A stretch of DNA of 7,741 nt. Origin: an uncultured Clostridia bacterium. GTDB taxonomy: Bacteria; Bacillota; Clostridia; Christensenellales; Aristaeellaceae. This document shows, piece after piece, positions 1 through 7,741 of the stretch. The translations under genes and the position numbers were made by a program. The stretch spans positions 1 to 7,741 of the forward strand of contig CAMGDO010000033.1 in assembly GCA_946042585.1 (NCBI GenBank), in the 5' to 3' direction. Within the stretch, counting starts at the first letter, position 1. Each line of letters begins with the position of its first letter. Below the pieces are notes generated by a model. It searched no databases. It was not told the DNA's origin and saw only the letters and a program-made list of their open reading frames with translations.

Positions 1-399
1 GCCATGATGATGCTGATTCTGCCCTCCGTGATTGAGCGGGTTACGGATCAGGATATTGCCGATCTGCGCGTGCTTTTGGCTGAAATGGATGTGGCGCATG
101 CCGAGCGCGACTGCGATGCGCTGGCGGCCTTCAACCGCGCTTTCCACGGAAAAATTGAGCATCTGACGGATAAAACGCGCATCCTTCGTGTGATTGAAAG
201 CCAGGAGGAGTATATCACCCGCTTCTCGGCCATCACCATTGCCAATATCGTTCGTCAGTCCAATGCGCATCAGGAGCATCATCAGATGGTGGATCTGCTG
301 GAAAAGCGTGATCTGGAGGGGATGAAGCAGCTGATGCATCACCATCTGGAAGAGAGCAAGGCCACCAATCTGGCGGCTGTGGCTGGAAGAAAATACTAA
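1..399 (+). CDS. GntR-family regulator, C-terminal FCD ligand-binding domain (5' end outside window)
   Basis: The reading frame is open from base 1, so the gene very probably begins left of the window, where the DNA-binding winged helix should lie. The visible 132 codons form an all-helical FCD (FadR C-terminal) domain, which in this family binds a small carboxylate effector, often through a metal. Numbering from the ATG at base 4, the signature blocks are an FH at residues 47-48, an EHH at 91-93 and an HHHLEES segment at 112-118. H48, H92 and H114 fit the three metal-binding histidines. The usual aspartate four residues before the first histidine is Asn44. The ATG codons at 4-12 are unlikely as the true start because the protein would lack any DNA-binding part and no ribosome binding site is visible. 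The ligand and targets are unknown. The gene ends 17 bases before the oligoendopeptidase gene and could be co-transcribed with it. Confidence 0.85.
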   Translation, partial: AMMMLILPSVIERVTDQDIADLRVLLAEMDVAHAERDCDALAAFNRAFHGKIEHLTDKTRILRVIESQEEYITRFSAITIANIVRQSNAHQEHHQMVDLLEKRDLEGMKQLMHHHLEESKATNLAAVAGRKY

Positions 400-416
400 T
401 CGGAGGAAAACAAGCG

Positions 417-2204
417 ATGAAATGGGATCTTTCCGTTCTGTATAATGATTTTGACGATCCGCGCATTGCGAGTGATTTTTCCCGCATGCAGGAGCTGACG
501 GGGCAGATGAAAGCGGCGCTGGAGGGAAACGACAGCGCGCTGGAAACGCTCACGCGCTATGAGAGCCTCAGTGAGGAAAGCCGTATGCTGAGCGAAAAGC
601 TGGGCGAGTTTGCTTCCCTGACGCTGTCTACTGATGCGACCAACGCAGAGGCGATGAAGCTGATGGACCGGCTGATGAAGCAGTCGGTTGAGGAAAGCCT
701 GGTGTCCTCCGCGTTTGCCCGGTATCTGAAGACGCTGGGCAGCGATGCGCTGGAGGCGGCGATTCAGGAGAGCGCCGAGCTCAAACAGGTTGCCTATGCG
801 CTGCGCTCTGCGCTCAAGGCGGCGGAGCACCTGCCTGCCTCTGAAATCGAAGAATGGATGCTGAATATGTCCCTGACTGGCGCGCAGGCGTTCTCTCAGC
901 TGCGCGACAAGCTGGATGCAACACTGATGGTGGATTACCGCGGCGAGAAGATTCCGCTTTCCGCGGCGCGCGGCAAGGCGGAGGATCCCGATCCCACGGT
1001 GCGCCTGGATGCCTATCAGGCGGAGCTGGCGGCTTATCCGCAGGTGGAGCAGGCCATGGCCGCGTGTCTGAACGCCATCAAGGGCGAGGATCTTACCTGG
1101 ATCAGGGCGGAGAATTATGATTCCATTCTGGATAAAACGCTGTTCCAGTCGGGAATGGATCGGGAAACGCTCGAAGCGATGTGGACGGCGTGCCGCGAGT
1201 TTTTCCCGGCCTTCCGCCGCTATCTGCGCAAGAAGGGCGAACTGCTGGGGCACAAGAATGGTCTGCCCTTCTATGAGCTCTTTGCGCCGGTGAGCATCGG
1301 CGATGCACCGGCCCGCACCTACACAATGGATGAAGCGCGCGAAACGCTGGTGCGCGAAATGAGCAAATTCACCCCGGAGATGGGTGCGTTTATTGACCGC
1401 GCGTTCAATGAACGCTGGATTGACATGTTCCCGCATGAAGGCAAGAGCGGCGGCGCGTTCTGCGCCGGTGTTTCCAGCTGTGAACAGAGCCGCATTCTGA
1501 CCAATTTCACCGGCAGCATGGGGGATGTGAGCACGCTGGCGCATGAGCTGGGCCATGCGTGGCATAATCACTGCATGAAGGGGCTGCCGCTGTCCATGCG
1601 CGATGAGCCCATGCCGCTGGCGGAAACGGCGTCGATCTTCAATGAAACGCTGCTGGCGGGCGCGCTGCGCAAGGATGCAGGCGAGGCGGAACTGTTCACC
1701 ATTTTGGAAGCGGAGCTGCAGAATGCCACGCAGGTGATTGTCGATATTTACAGCCGCTATCTGTTTGAATCGGCTGTGATTGAAGGAAGAAAGACGCATA
1801 CGCTGTCGGTGGAGGAACTCAAGGAGCTGATGCTGGACGCGCAGGAGCAAAGCTACGGCGATGGTCTGGATCATGCGTATCGCCATCCCTATATGTGGGC
1901 ATGCAAGAGCCATTATTACGGCCCCGGCTTTGCGTTCTATAATTTCCCCTATGCGTTTGGTCTGCTCTTTGGCAAGGGAGTGTTTGCTCAGTATCAGGAA
2001 AAGGGCGCGGCCTATGTGCCGGTCTATTGCCAGCTGCTGCGCTCCTGCGGCTCGGATAACGTAGCCAATGTGGCTGCTGCTGTGGGCATTGATGTGCACA
2101 GCGTGGATTTCTGGCGTTCCTCGCTGCGCGGCATTGAAGCGGATATCGATCTGTTTGTCCGTCTGGCGGATGAGCATCTGGCACATACGTCCATCAAAGA
2201 ATAA
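417..2204 (+). CDS. M3-family oligoendopeptidase (PepF-type zinc metallopeptidase)
   Basis: This is a 595-residue cytoplasmic zinc endopeptidase that would cleave short peptides, a usual role of PepF-type enzymes in peptide turnover. The N-terminal half (about 1-190) is the helical M3 N-domain and the rest is the catalytic domain. The zinc motif HELGH is at residues 376-380. H376 and H380 are ligands, E377 is the general base and E403 in the AETASIFNE block is the likely third ligand. The C-terminal substrate-side motif typical of the family follows: an RHPY at 489-492 and a YNFPYAFG segment from 508. There is no signal peptide. Length matches the roughly 600 residues usual for the family. 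The ATG at 417 is preceded by GGAGG at 402-406. The next gene starts 14 bases after the stop, so coupling is likely. It might be called pepF, but several clades share this architecture, so no symbol is given. Confidence 0.95.
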   Translation: MKWDLSVLYNDFDDPRIASDFSRMQELTGQMKAALEGNDSALETLTRYESLSEESRMLSEKLGEFASLTLSTDATNAEAMKLMDRLMKQSVEESLVSSAFARYLKTLGSDALEAAIQESAELKQVAYALRSALKAAEHLPASEIEEWMLNMSLTGAQAFSQLRDKLDATLMVDYRGEKIPLSAARGKAEDPDPTVRLDAYQAELAAYPQVEQAMAACLNAIKGEDLTWIRAENYDSILDKTLFQSGMDRETLEAMWTACREFFPAFRRYLRKKGELLGHKNGLPFYELFAPVSIGDAPARTYTMDEARETLVREMSKFTPEMGAFIDRAFNERWIDMFPHEGKSGGAFCAGVSSCEQSRILTNFTGSMGDVSTLAHELGHAWHNHCMKGLPLSMRDEPMPLAETASIFNETLLAGALRKDAGEAELFTILEAELQNATQVIVDIYSRYLFESAVIEGRKTHTLSVEELKELMLDAQEQSYGDGLDHAYRHPYMWACKSHYYGPGFAFYNFPYAFGLLFGKGVFAQYQEKGAAYVPVYCQLLRSCGSDNVANVAAAVGIDVHSVDFWRSSLRGIEADIDLFVRLADEHLAHTSIKE

Positions 2205-2218
2205 CCGGAGGAAAAAAC

Positions 2219-3936
<1,718 letters not shown>

Positions 3937-3947
3937 CGGAGCGTTGT

Positions 3948-4895
3948 ATGCACGGAAAGATTGTTCTGCTGTACGATAACGAAGTAGGAAAATGCCTGTG
4001 CGACGCGGCTTCGCGCGTGCTGGCGGCGGTGGCGGTGGCTTTTGGCCATCGCTTTGCGCTGCCGCTCAAGCGCTGCCCGGCAGCATCGGATGCGCCGGAC
4101 GATGTGCTGGACGCCTGCGCGGATGCCATGGGCGTGCTGGCCGGTACGGCAGATATGAAATGCCTTCCCGCCGTGGCGGATGAACTGATGTGCGCCTATC
4201 GCGTGCGCGAGCTGCGCTATACACAATTGATTGAGAATCGTGCGCTGCTGGGAGAAAACCGCCTGCTGAACGCCGTGCTGGTGCAGGCTGTATCGTCCGC
4301 AGAGGATGCGCTGCAGCTGGCTGCCAACCGCGCCTATGTGATTTCCTCGCGCGAAAATCTGCCCATTATGCACGTTCCGCCGGCTGGAAAGCTGGCGCAG
4401 GCATGGAAAGCGGCGGTGGATGGGGCGGATTCGCTCAGCGCGCCGTTTCATGCGCGGGAGCTGGCGCTGCCCGAGGCGATTCCCATGATGCTTCGACAGA
4501 GCGAACGCGTGGGCGTGGTGCTGTGTCCTCCCTACGCGGGCGCGGTGATAGCGCCCACGGCGGCGCTGCTGGCAGGCGGCATGGGCATGGGCTATGATGA
4601 GTATGCCGGCGGTCAGTGCGCACTGTATGCGTCGCTGGAGCAGCCCGATACGGCGCGCGCAGATGAAGCCAATCCCTATGGCATGCTGCGCGCGGTCTGT
4701 CATCTGCTTCGGGAGGCGCTGCGCCTGGACAGGGAAGCGGCATGCGTGGAGGCGGCGATAAGAAACGCGCTGCAGGCAGGCTGGCGTACGGCGGATATCG
4801 CCCTGCCCGATCAGCCTGTGCAGGAACTGGAAAACATTTGCGAGCTGATCTGCGAGCAGATTGAAGTGGCAGGGGAGTGGATCGTTCATGGGTAA
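3948..4895 (+). CDS. Degenerate isopropylmalate/isocitrate dehydrogenase-fold protein (probable pseudoenzyme)
   Basis: This 315-residue protein follows the LeuB/Icd layout from end to end but is shorter than the usual 350-360 residues. The N-terminus (KIVLLYDNEVGK, 4-15) aligns with the nucleotide-site strand and GDGIGPE loop of LeuB. ASRVLAAVAVAFGHRF (21-36) matches the first helix. The segment around 192-215 matches the NLFGDILSD...GSLGM block. ANP (241-243) and AGWRTADI (277-284) match the C-terminal IANP and GYRTADI motifs. The catalytic residues are gone: the two metal-binding aspartates of GDILSD are A199 and P203, the catalytic lysine block reads SSRENLP (133-139) with no lysine, RELTGGIYF is absent, and the HGSAPDI cofactor motif is missing. 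R87 may keep one substrate arginine. The frame is intact, so it is not a decayed gene. It starts 11 bases after pyrR with CGGAG at 3937-3941 and overlaps the next gene by 8 bases. Function unknown; a regulatory or structural role is inference. Confidence 0.75.
   Translation: MHGKIVLLYDNEVGKCLCDAASRVLAAVAVAFGHRFALPLKRCPAASDAPDDVLDACADAMGVLAGTADMKCLPAVADELMCAYRVRELRYTQLIENRALLGENRLLNAVLVQAVSSAEDALQLAANRAYVISSRENLPIMHVPPAGKLAQAWKAAVDGADSLSAPFHARELALPEAIPMMLRQSERVGVVLCPPYAGAVIAPTAALLAGGMGMGYDEYAGGQCALYASLEQPDTARADEANPYGMLRAVCHLLREALRLDREAACVEAAIRNALQAGWRTADIALPDQPVQELENICELICEQIEVAGEWIVHG
4871..4877 (+). promoter_or_regulatory. Ribosome binding site deciding the start at 4888
   Basis: AGGGGAG lies inside the 3' end of the preceding gene and 10 bases before the ATG at 4888. 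It sits downstream of the in-frame TTG at 4861, so it supports 4888 and not 4861 as the start of the phosphodiesterase-like gene. Confidence 0.8.
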
Positions 4896-5997
4896 GGCTG
4901 TGCTGCCGGATTATCGGAATTGTGGGCTCAATGTGGCTTCGGCGGTGCTTCATCACTTTGGCGTGCCGTGCGCGCATGCGCAGCATGAGGTGGTGAAGGC
5001 GCTGCTGGATGAAAAACAATATAAAAATGTGGTGGTCATGCTGTTTGACGGTATGGGGGAAGCTACGCTCAAAGAGATGCTTCCGCAGGATGCCTTCCTG
5101 CGCACGCACAGGGCGCAGCCGATGACGGCAGTGTTTCCGTCGACCACCGTGGCGGCGACCACCAGCATTGAAAGCGGCGATGCGCCCTGCGAGCATGGCT
5201 GGCTGGGCTGGAGCATGTATTTCTATCAGATCGACCGCATCATTGATGTGTTTCTGAGCCGTGATTCCCGGACGGGCGAATGGCTGGGCAAGGGGCGGGA
5301 GGTCGCTGCTCGGTATCTTCCTTATCGCGATATCTGCGAAAAACTGAATGAAACGGGCGCTGTGCGGGCGCATATTGTATCGCAGTTTGGCAATGAACGG
5401 ATTGAAACGCTGGATGAGCTGTTTGACAGGGCACAGGCATTGTGCAGGGCAGAGGGCCGGCAATATATTTATACTTACTGGAGCGAGCCCGATCACACCA
5501 TGCATGAAAAAGGTGTGATGGCTGTGAAGGACATCGTTTGCGATATCAACCGGCGGGTGGAAAGATTCTGCCAACAGGCGGATGAGGACACGCTGGTGCT
5601 GGTAACGGCGGATCACGGCCTGCTGGACTGTCAGACGGTGTATGTGGAGGATCACAAAGAACTGCGCGATATGTGCCTGCGGCCAACCAGCATGGAGCCG
5701 CGCGCAACGGTGTTTTATGTAAAGCCGGAGTGCATGGAAGAATTTCCCGAGGCATTCGCGCGGGCCTTTGGCACGGAGCATTTCTGGCTGCTCAAAAGCG
5801 ATGAGGCGCTCAACATGCGCTTGTTCGGCGAGGGTGAAGAGCATCCGCAGCTGCGCGATTTTCTGGGCGATTATCTGGCAATTGCCACGGATTCCCTGAG
5901 CATAGGCTGGCAAAAAGAGGCGTATACGCTGCTGGGCATGCATGCCGGCATGACGGAAAGGGAAATGTTTGTGCCGCTGATTGTGGGATACAGGTGA
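4888..5997 (+). CDS. Alkaline phosphatase superfamily hydrolase (nucleotide pyrophosphatase/phosphodiesterase type)
   Basis: This 369-residue protein belongs to the type I phosphodiesterase/nucleotide pyrophosphatase group, which uses two metal ions and a threonine nucleophile to cleave phosphodiester or phosphate ester bonds. The full set of active-site residues is visible: D54 (LFDGMGE), nucleophile T87 in FPSTTVAATTS (83-93), D202 and H206 (EPDHTMHEKG), D242 and H243 (TADHG), and H352 (MHAGMTEREMFVPL). No signal peptide is apparent, so it should act in the cytoplasm on an unknown substrate. The ATG at 4888 is chosen because AGGGGAG at 4871-4877 lies 10 bases upstream. It overlaps the end of the preceding gene by 8 bases (4888-4895), which points to translational coupling with the dehydrogenase-like protein and possibly a shared role. 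An in-frame TTG at 4861 is a poor alternative. Confidence 0.92.
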   Translation: MGKAVLPDYRNCGLNVASAVLHHFGVPCAHAQHEVVKALLDEKQYKNVVVMLFDGMGEATLKEMLPQDAFLRTHRAQPMTAVFPSTTVAATTSIESGDAPCEHGWLGWSMYFYQIDRIIDVFLSRDSRTGEWLGKGREVAARYLPYRDICEKLNETGAVRAHIVSQFGNERIETLDELFDRAQALCRAEGRQYIYTYWSEPDHTMHEKGVMAVKDIVCDINRRVERFCQQADEDTLVLVTADHGLLDCQTVYVEDHKELRDMCLRPTSMEPRATVFYVKPECMEEFPEAFARAFGTEHFWLLKSDEALNMRLFGEGEEHPQLRDFLGDYLAIATDSLSIGWQKEAYTLLGMHAGMTEREMFVPLIVGYR

Positions 5998-6035
5998 GCG
6001 CGGCGGATTTGCGACATATATTGATTTTTCGGTGC

Positions 6036-6040
6036 GGAGG
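6036..6040 (+). promoter_or_regulatory. Ribosome binding site deciding between two ATG starts
   Basis: GGAGG lies 2 bases before an ATG at 6043 and 8 bases before a second in-frame ATG at 6049. The 8-base spacing is normal, so 6049 is the better start, giving a protein that begins MKKRG. Confidence 0.8.
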
Positions 6041-6048
6041 AAATGAAC

Positions 6049-7116
6049 ATGAAAAAACGGGGGATTGCGCGCATATTCTGCGTGTGCCTGATTCTGTGTC
6101 TTTTGCCCGTGTGGGCGCTGGGAGAAACGCTGACGCTGTCCTTTGTGGGCGATTGCAGCATCGGCGAGGCCATTCAGAACAAGGGTGACAAGAACGGCTA
6201 TACCTGGATGCTGGATCAAAACGGGATGGACTGGCCGTTTTCGCTGGTGCGCGAATATCTGGACAATGACGATTTCACCTTTGCCAATCTGGAGGTGGTT
6301 TTCACTGAGCGTACCCGGCACGCTGACAAGCGCTATCCGCTGGTAGCAGAGCCAAGGTATGCGCAGGTACTGCTGCATTCGGGAATCGACGCTGTGAATA
6401 CGGTCAACAATCATTGCTTTGACTTCACCGTGGACGGCTACCGCGATACCATGGACACCCTGGATGCGCTGGGCGTCAAGCATTTCGGCACCACCTATGT
6501 GGGGATGAAAAACGAGCAGGATGTGCTGCTGACAGCCGAAGTGAAGGGCGTGAAGATCGGCGCTCTGGGCTTTACCTATCCGCAGGATACGGATGAGAAG
6601 CTGATTCGGGAGCGCATTGAGGCGCTGCGTGCGCAGGGCTGCCAGATTGTGGTGGTGAGCCTGCACTGGGGCGATGAAACGAAGGGCGTGCAGAACGCCT
6701 GGCAGATGAAGTTTGCCCGCAAGGTGATTGACGCTGGCGCTGATATGATCTGGGGGCATCATGCGCATGTGCTGCAGCCGGTGCAGTTTTATAATGGCAA
6801 GCCCATTCTGTTTTCCACGGGAAATTTCACATTTGGCACCATGTCCTCTTCCGTGGATCGTGACACGGGCATTTTCCAGCTGACCTTTGAGGTGGATGAA
6901 ACGGGCGCGCAGGCTGTGGAGCTGACGGTGATTCCCTGCCGCACAACGGGCTCGGGCGATTATCGTCCCTATGAGCTGACGGAGCAAGCCGAGCGTGAGC
7001 GCGTGTTCAAAAAGCTGATCTACACAAAGAGCGTGAGCAATATGGAGAATCTGCCTGCGAGCTTTGCCCAAACGGGTACGGTGCGACTGGAAAACGGCGT
7101 ACCGGTTGCCGAATAA
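6049..7116 (+). CDS. Second secreted CapA-family (PGA_cap, metallophosphatase-fold) protein
   Basis: From the ATG at 6049 the protein has 355 residues. It begins with a signal peptide (KKR, a hydrophobic Cys-rich core, and an ALG site near residue 25) that leads almost at once into the CapA domain, without the Ala/Pro/Thr linker of the first paralogue. The metal-site blocks are GD at 34-35, NLE at 80-82, NNH at 120-122, LHWGDE around H206, GHHAH at 236-240 and FSTGNFTFG from 255. All predicted ligands are present, so an active metal-dependent phosphoesterase-like site is likely. The substrate is unknown, and poly-gamma-glutamate involvement is only by family name. About 50 bases separate it from the upstream gene, with no convincing promoter or terminator there. 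Its mRNA would run into the terminator-like hairpin at 7130-7188. Confidence 0.9.
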   Translation: MKKRGIARIFCVCLILCLLPVWALGETLTLSFVGDCSIGEAIQNKGDKNGYTWMLDQNGMDWPFSLVREYLDNDDFTFANLEVVFTERTRHADKRYPLVAEPRYAQVLLHSGIDAVNTVNNHCFDFTVDGYRDTMDTLDALGVKHFGTTYVGMKNEQDVLLTAEVKGVKIGALGFTYPQDTDEKLIRERIEALRAQGCQIVVVSLHWGDETKGVQNAWQMKFARKVIDAGADMIWGHHAHVLQPVQFYNGKPILFSTGNFTFGTMSSSVDRDTGIFQLTFEVDETGAQAVELTVIPCRTTGSGDYRPYELTEQAERERVFKKLIYTKSVSNMENLPASFAQTGTVRLENGVPVAE

Positions 7117-7129
7117 CCGCTGCATATTC

Positions 7130-7144
7130 GCCGCCTGACGCGGC
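7130..7144 (+). promoter_or_regulatory. Small alternative hairpin that excludes the terminator fold (possible antiterminator)
   Basis: GCCGC at 7130-7134 can pair with GCGGC at 7140-7144 around the loop CTGAC. This uses the 5' arm of the long terminator stem and the first two bases of its upper stem, so the two folds cannot coexist. With only five GC pairs it is much weaker than the 22-bp fold and would need kinetic or protein help to win. Confidence 0.35.
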
Positions 7145-7168
7145 ATATCATCCGGGGAGGTGATGTGC
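7143..7168 (+). promoter_or_regulatory. Candidate PyrR-binding hairpin over the ribosome binding site
   Basis: The tip of the long hairpin is CATC, loop CGGGGA, GGTG (7149-7162). As I recall it, the Bacillus PyrR-binding hairpin has a CNGNGA six-base loop set in a UC...GG upper stem, as in AGUC-CAGAGA-GGCU. The loop here fits exactly. The four closing pairs are C-G, A-U, U-G and C-G, so the outermost A-U pair of the reference is replaced by a compensatory C-G. The loop and the first stem bases also form the Shine-Dalgarno sequence of the L,D-transpeptidase gene, so protein binding would hide it. pyrR is encoded upstream in the same cluster. Part of the match is forced by the Shine-Dalgarno sequence, so chance cannot be excluded. 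Confidence 0.45.
7154..7160 (+). promoter_or_regulatory. Ribosome binding site of the L,D-transpeptidase gene, inside a hairpin
   Basis: GGGGAGG lies 2 bases before ATG 7163 and 8 bases before the in-frame GTG 7169. Spacing favours GTG 7169. Bases 7154-7158 sit in the hairpin loop and 7159-7160 in its stem, so access by ribosomes may depend on folding. Confidence 0.7.
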
Positions 7169-7741
7169 GTGCGTCGGGCGGCTTTTTTGTTTGCGCTGGC
7201 GGTGCTTTTATGGAGCGTTACGCTGTATGGCGAGGAAAAGCACAGCGCTGCGCCGGCAAGCGCGGGCGTGCCGGAGAACCGATGGATTCTGATAGAGCTG
7301 GATATGAAGCGGCTGACGCTGTATGAGGGTACAAGCAGGATCCGGCAGTATGCCATTGCATCCGGCACATGGGATATGCCTTCGCCCATCGGTTCCTTTG
7401 TGATTCATCAGCGCTTCAAAACGGAGATGTCCGGCTTTGGTACGCGATTTCTGGGGCTGAATGTACCCTGGGGACAATACGGCATTCATGGCACGAACAA
7501 GCCATCCTCCATCGGGCAGAACGCATCGCATGGCTGCATCCGCCTCAGCGTGACGGATGCGGAGGATCTGTTCAGCCGCGTGCCCATCGGCACGCGCGTG
7601 TATATTGAGGGCGGAGCATACGGCCTGCTGGGCGATGGGCTGCGCACGCTTCGCTCCGGCGATCGCTGCAGCCATGTGCAGCTGGTGCAGCAGCGTCTGC
7701 GGCAGATGGGCTTTTATGCCGGAAATCCCGATGGCATATAT
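7169..7741 (+). CDS. Exported L,D-transpeptidase (YkuD) with C-terminal peptidoglycan-binding domain, 3' end outside window
   Basis: The frame stays open to the right edge, giving 191 residues. L,D-transpeptidases form 3-3 cross-links in peptidoglycan or attach proteins to it, using a catalytic cysteine outside the membrane. Residues 1-21 are a signal peptide or membrane anchor (RR, then a hydrophobic stretch). The YkuD domain (about 40-148) carries IHGT with H107 and the signature SHGCIRLS with H121 and catalytic C123. From about residue 161 a PG_binding_1 domain begins (VQLVQQRLRQMGFYAGNPDG), and it is cut by the window end. The start is chosen as GTG 7169 because it lies 8 bases after GGGGAGG. 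ATG 7163 and GTG 7160 are in frame and would add two or three residues. The first codons form the 3' half of a terminator-like hairpin and its T-tract (Phe-Leu codons), suggesting control at transcript elongation or translation initiation. Confidence 0.9.
   Translation, partial: MRRAAFLFALAVLLWSVTLYGEEKHSAAPASAGVPENRWILIELDMKRLTLYEGTSRIRQYAIASGTWDMPSPIGSFVIHQRFKTEMSGFGTRFLGLNVPWGQYGIHGTNKPSSIGQNASHGCIRLSVTDAEDLFSRVPIGTRVYIEGGAYGLLGDGLRTLRSGDRCSHVQLVQQRLRQMGFYAGNPDGIY

Larger units (their letters stand above)
7130..7188 (+). terminator. Terminator-like hairpin enclosing the start of the next gene (possible attenuator)
   Basis: Bases 7130-7141 (GCCGCCTGACGC) pair with 7171-7182 (GCGTCGGGCGGC) over 12 bp with one G-U wobble. 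Directly above, across a 1-by-2 base internal loop, 7143-7152 (GCATATCATC) pairs with 7159-7168 (GGTGATGTGC) over 10 bp with two wobbles, capped by the loop CGGGGA at 7153-7158. Six T residues follow at 7183-7188. This is the form of an intrinsic terminator for the transcript coming from the CapA-like gene. It is odd because the Shine-Dalgarno sequence (7154-7160) and both candidate start codons (7163 and 7169) lie within the hairpin, and the T-tract is in the coding sequence. Regulated attenuation of the L,D-transpeptidase gene is therefore likelier than plain termination, but this is inference. Confidence 0.7.

Noticed and set aside
4018..4042. GGC/GGT-rich short repeat near the start of the dehydrogenase-like gene
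   Set aside because: It simply encodes an alanine/valine-rich stretch of a helix that aligns with LeuB, so it is not an independent repeat element.
4861..4890. TTG at 4861 as the start of the phosphodiesterase-like gene
   Set aside because: The clear ribosome binding site AGGGGAG lies downstream of it at 4871-4877 and is well placed for ATG 4888.
6043..6048. ATG at 6043 as the start of the second CapA-like gene
   Set aside because: It lies only 2 bases after GGAGG; ATG 6049 has an 8-base spacing and gives a normal signal peptide start.
5998..6048. Promoter or terminator in the gap before the second CapA-like gene
   Set aside because: There is a T-run at 6025-6029 but no GC-rich stem before it, and TTGCGA at 6009-6014 has no plausible -10 element at 16-18 bases. 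I see only the ribosome binding site.
7106..7151. Promoter for the L,D-transpeptidase gene (TTGCCG at 7106-7111 with CATATT or TATCAT)
   Set aside because: The spacing between the -35-like and either -10-like element is wrong (about 11 and 34 bases).
4435..7389. Very long open frame (984 codons) on the minus strand
   Set aside because: It runs antisense across parts of four well-supported genes, has the same His/Arg-rich composition and no domain signature, and is explained by codon bias of the + strand genes.

Overview
The window looks like part of a Gram-positive (Firmicutes) chromosome, probably a GC-rich member of the Clostridia. The evidence is a PyrR protein very close to the Bacillus type, strong GGAGG ribosome binding sites before most genes, an M3 oligoendopeptidase of the PepF type, and tightly packed genes. 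A Christensenellales-like gut bacterium would fit, but the sequence alone does not prove it. No mobile element, CRISPR array, tRNA or rRNA is visible, and there is no gene-free stretch longer than about 50 bases.

All eight genes lie on the + strand. In order they are: the C-terminal FCD ligand domain of a GntR-family regulator, cut by the left edge (1-399); an M3 oligoendopeptidase (417-2204); a secreted CapA-like metallophosphatase-fold protein (2219-3388); PyrR (3394-3936); a degenerate relative of isopropylmalate/isocitrate dehydrogenase that has lost its catalytic residues (3948-4895); a nucleotide pyrophosphatase/alkaline phosphatase-family hydrolase (4888-5997); a second secreted CapA-like protein (6049-7116); and an exported L,D-transpeptidase with the start of a peptidoglycan-binding domain, cut by the right edge (7169-7741). 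The first six genes are separated by gaps of 17, 14, 5, 11 and -8 bases, so they probably form one transcript. The next gaps are about 50 bases.

The theme is mixed. Three products are predicted to be exported and two or three of these act on or near the cell wall (two CapA-like proteins and the L,D-transpeptidase). The cytoplasmic products link to nucleotide or peptide metabolism (PyrR, the phosphodiesterase-like hydrolase, PepF). I cannot derive a single pathway from this.

The most notable structure is at the start of the L,D-transpeptidase gene. Bases 7130-7182 can fold into one long RNA hairpin (12-bp lower stem, small internal loop, 10-bp upper stem, 6-base loop) followed at once by six T residues. 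This has the form of an intrinsic terminator, yet it encloses the Shine-Dalgarno sequence and the start codons of the gene. Its tip also matches the hairpin recognised by PyrR, the RNA-binding regulator encoded about 3.2 kb upstream in the same cluster. The second notable item is the dehydrogenase-fold protein at 3948-4895, which looks like an uncharacterised pseudoenzyme.
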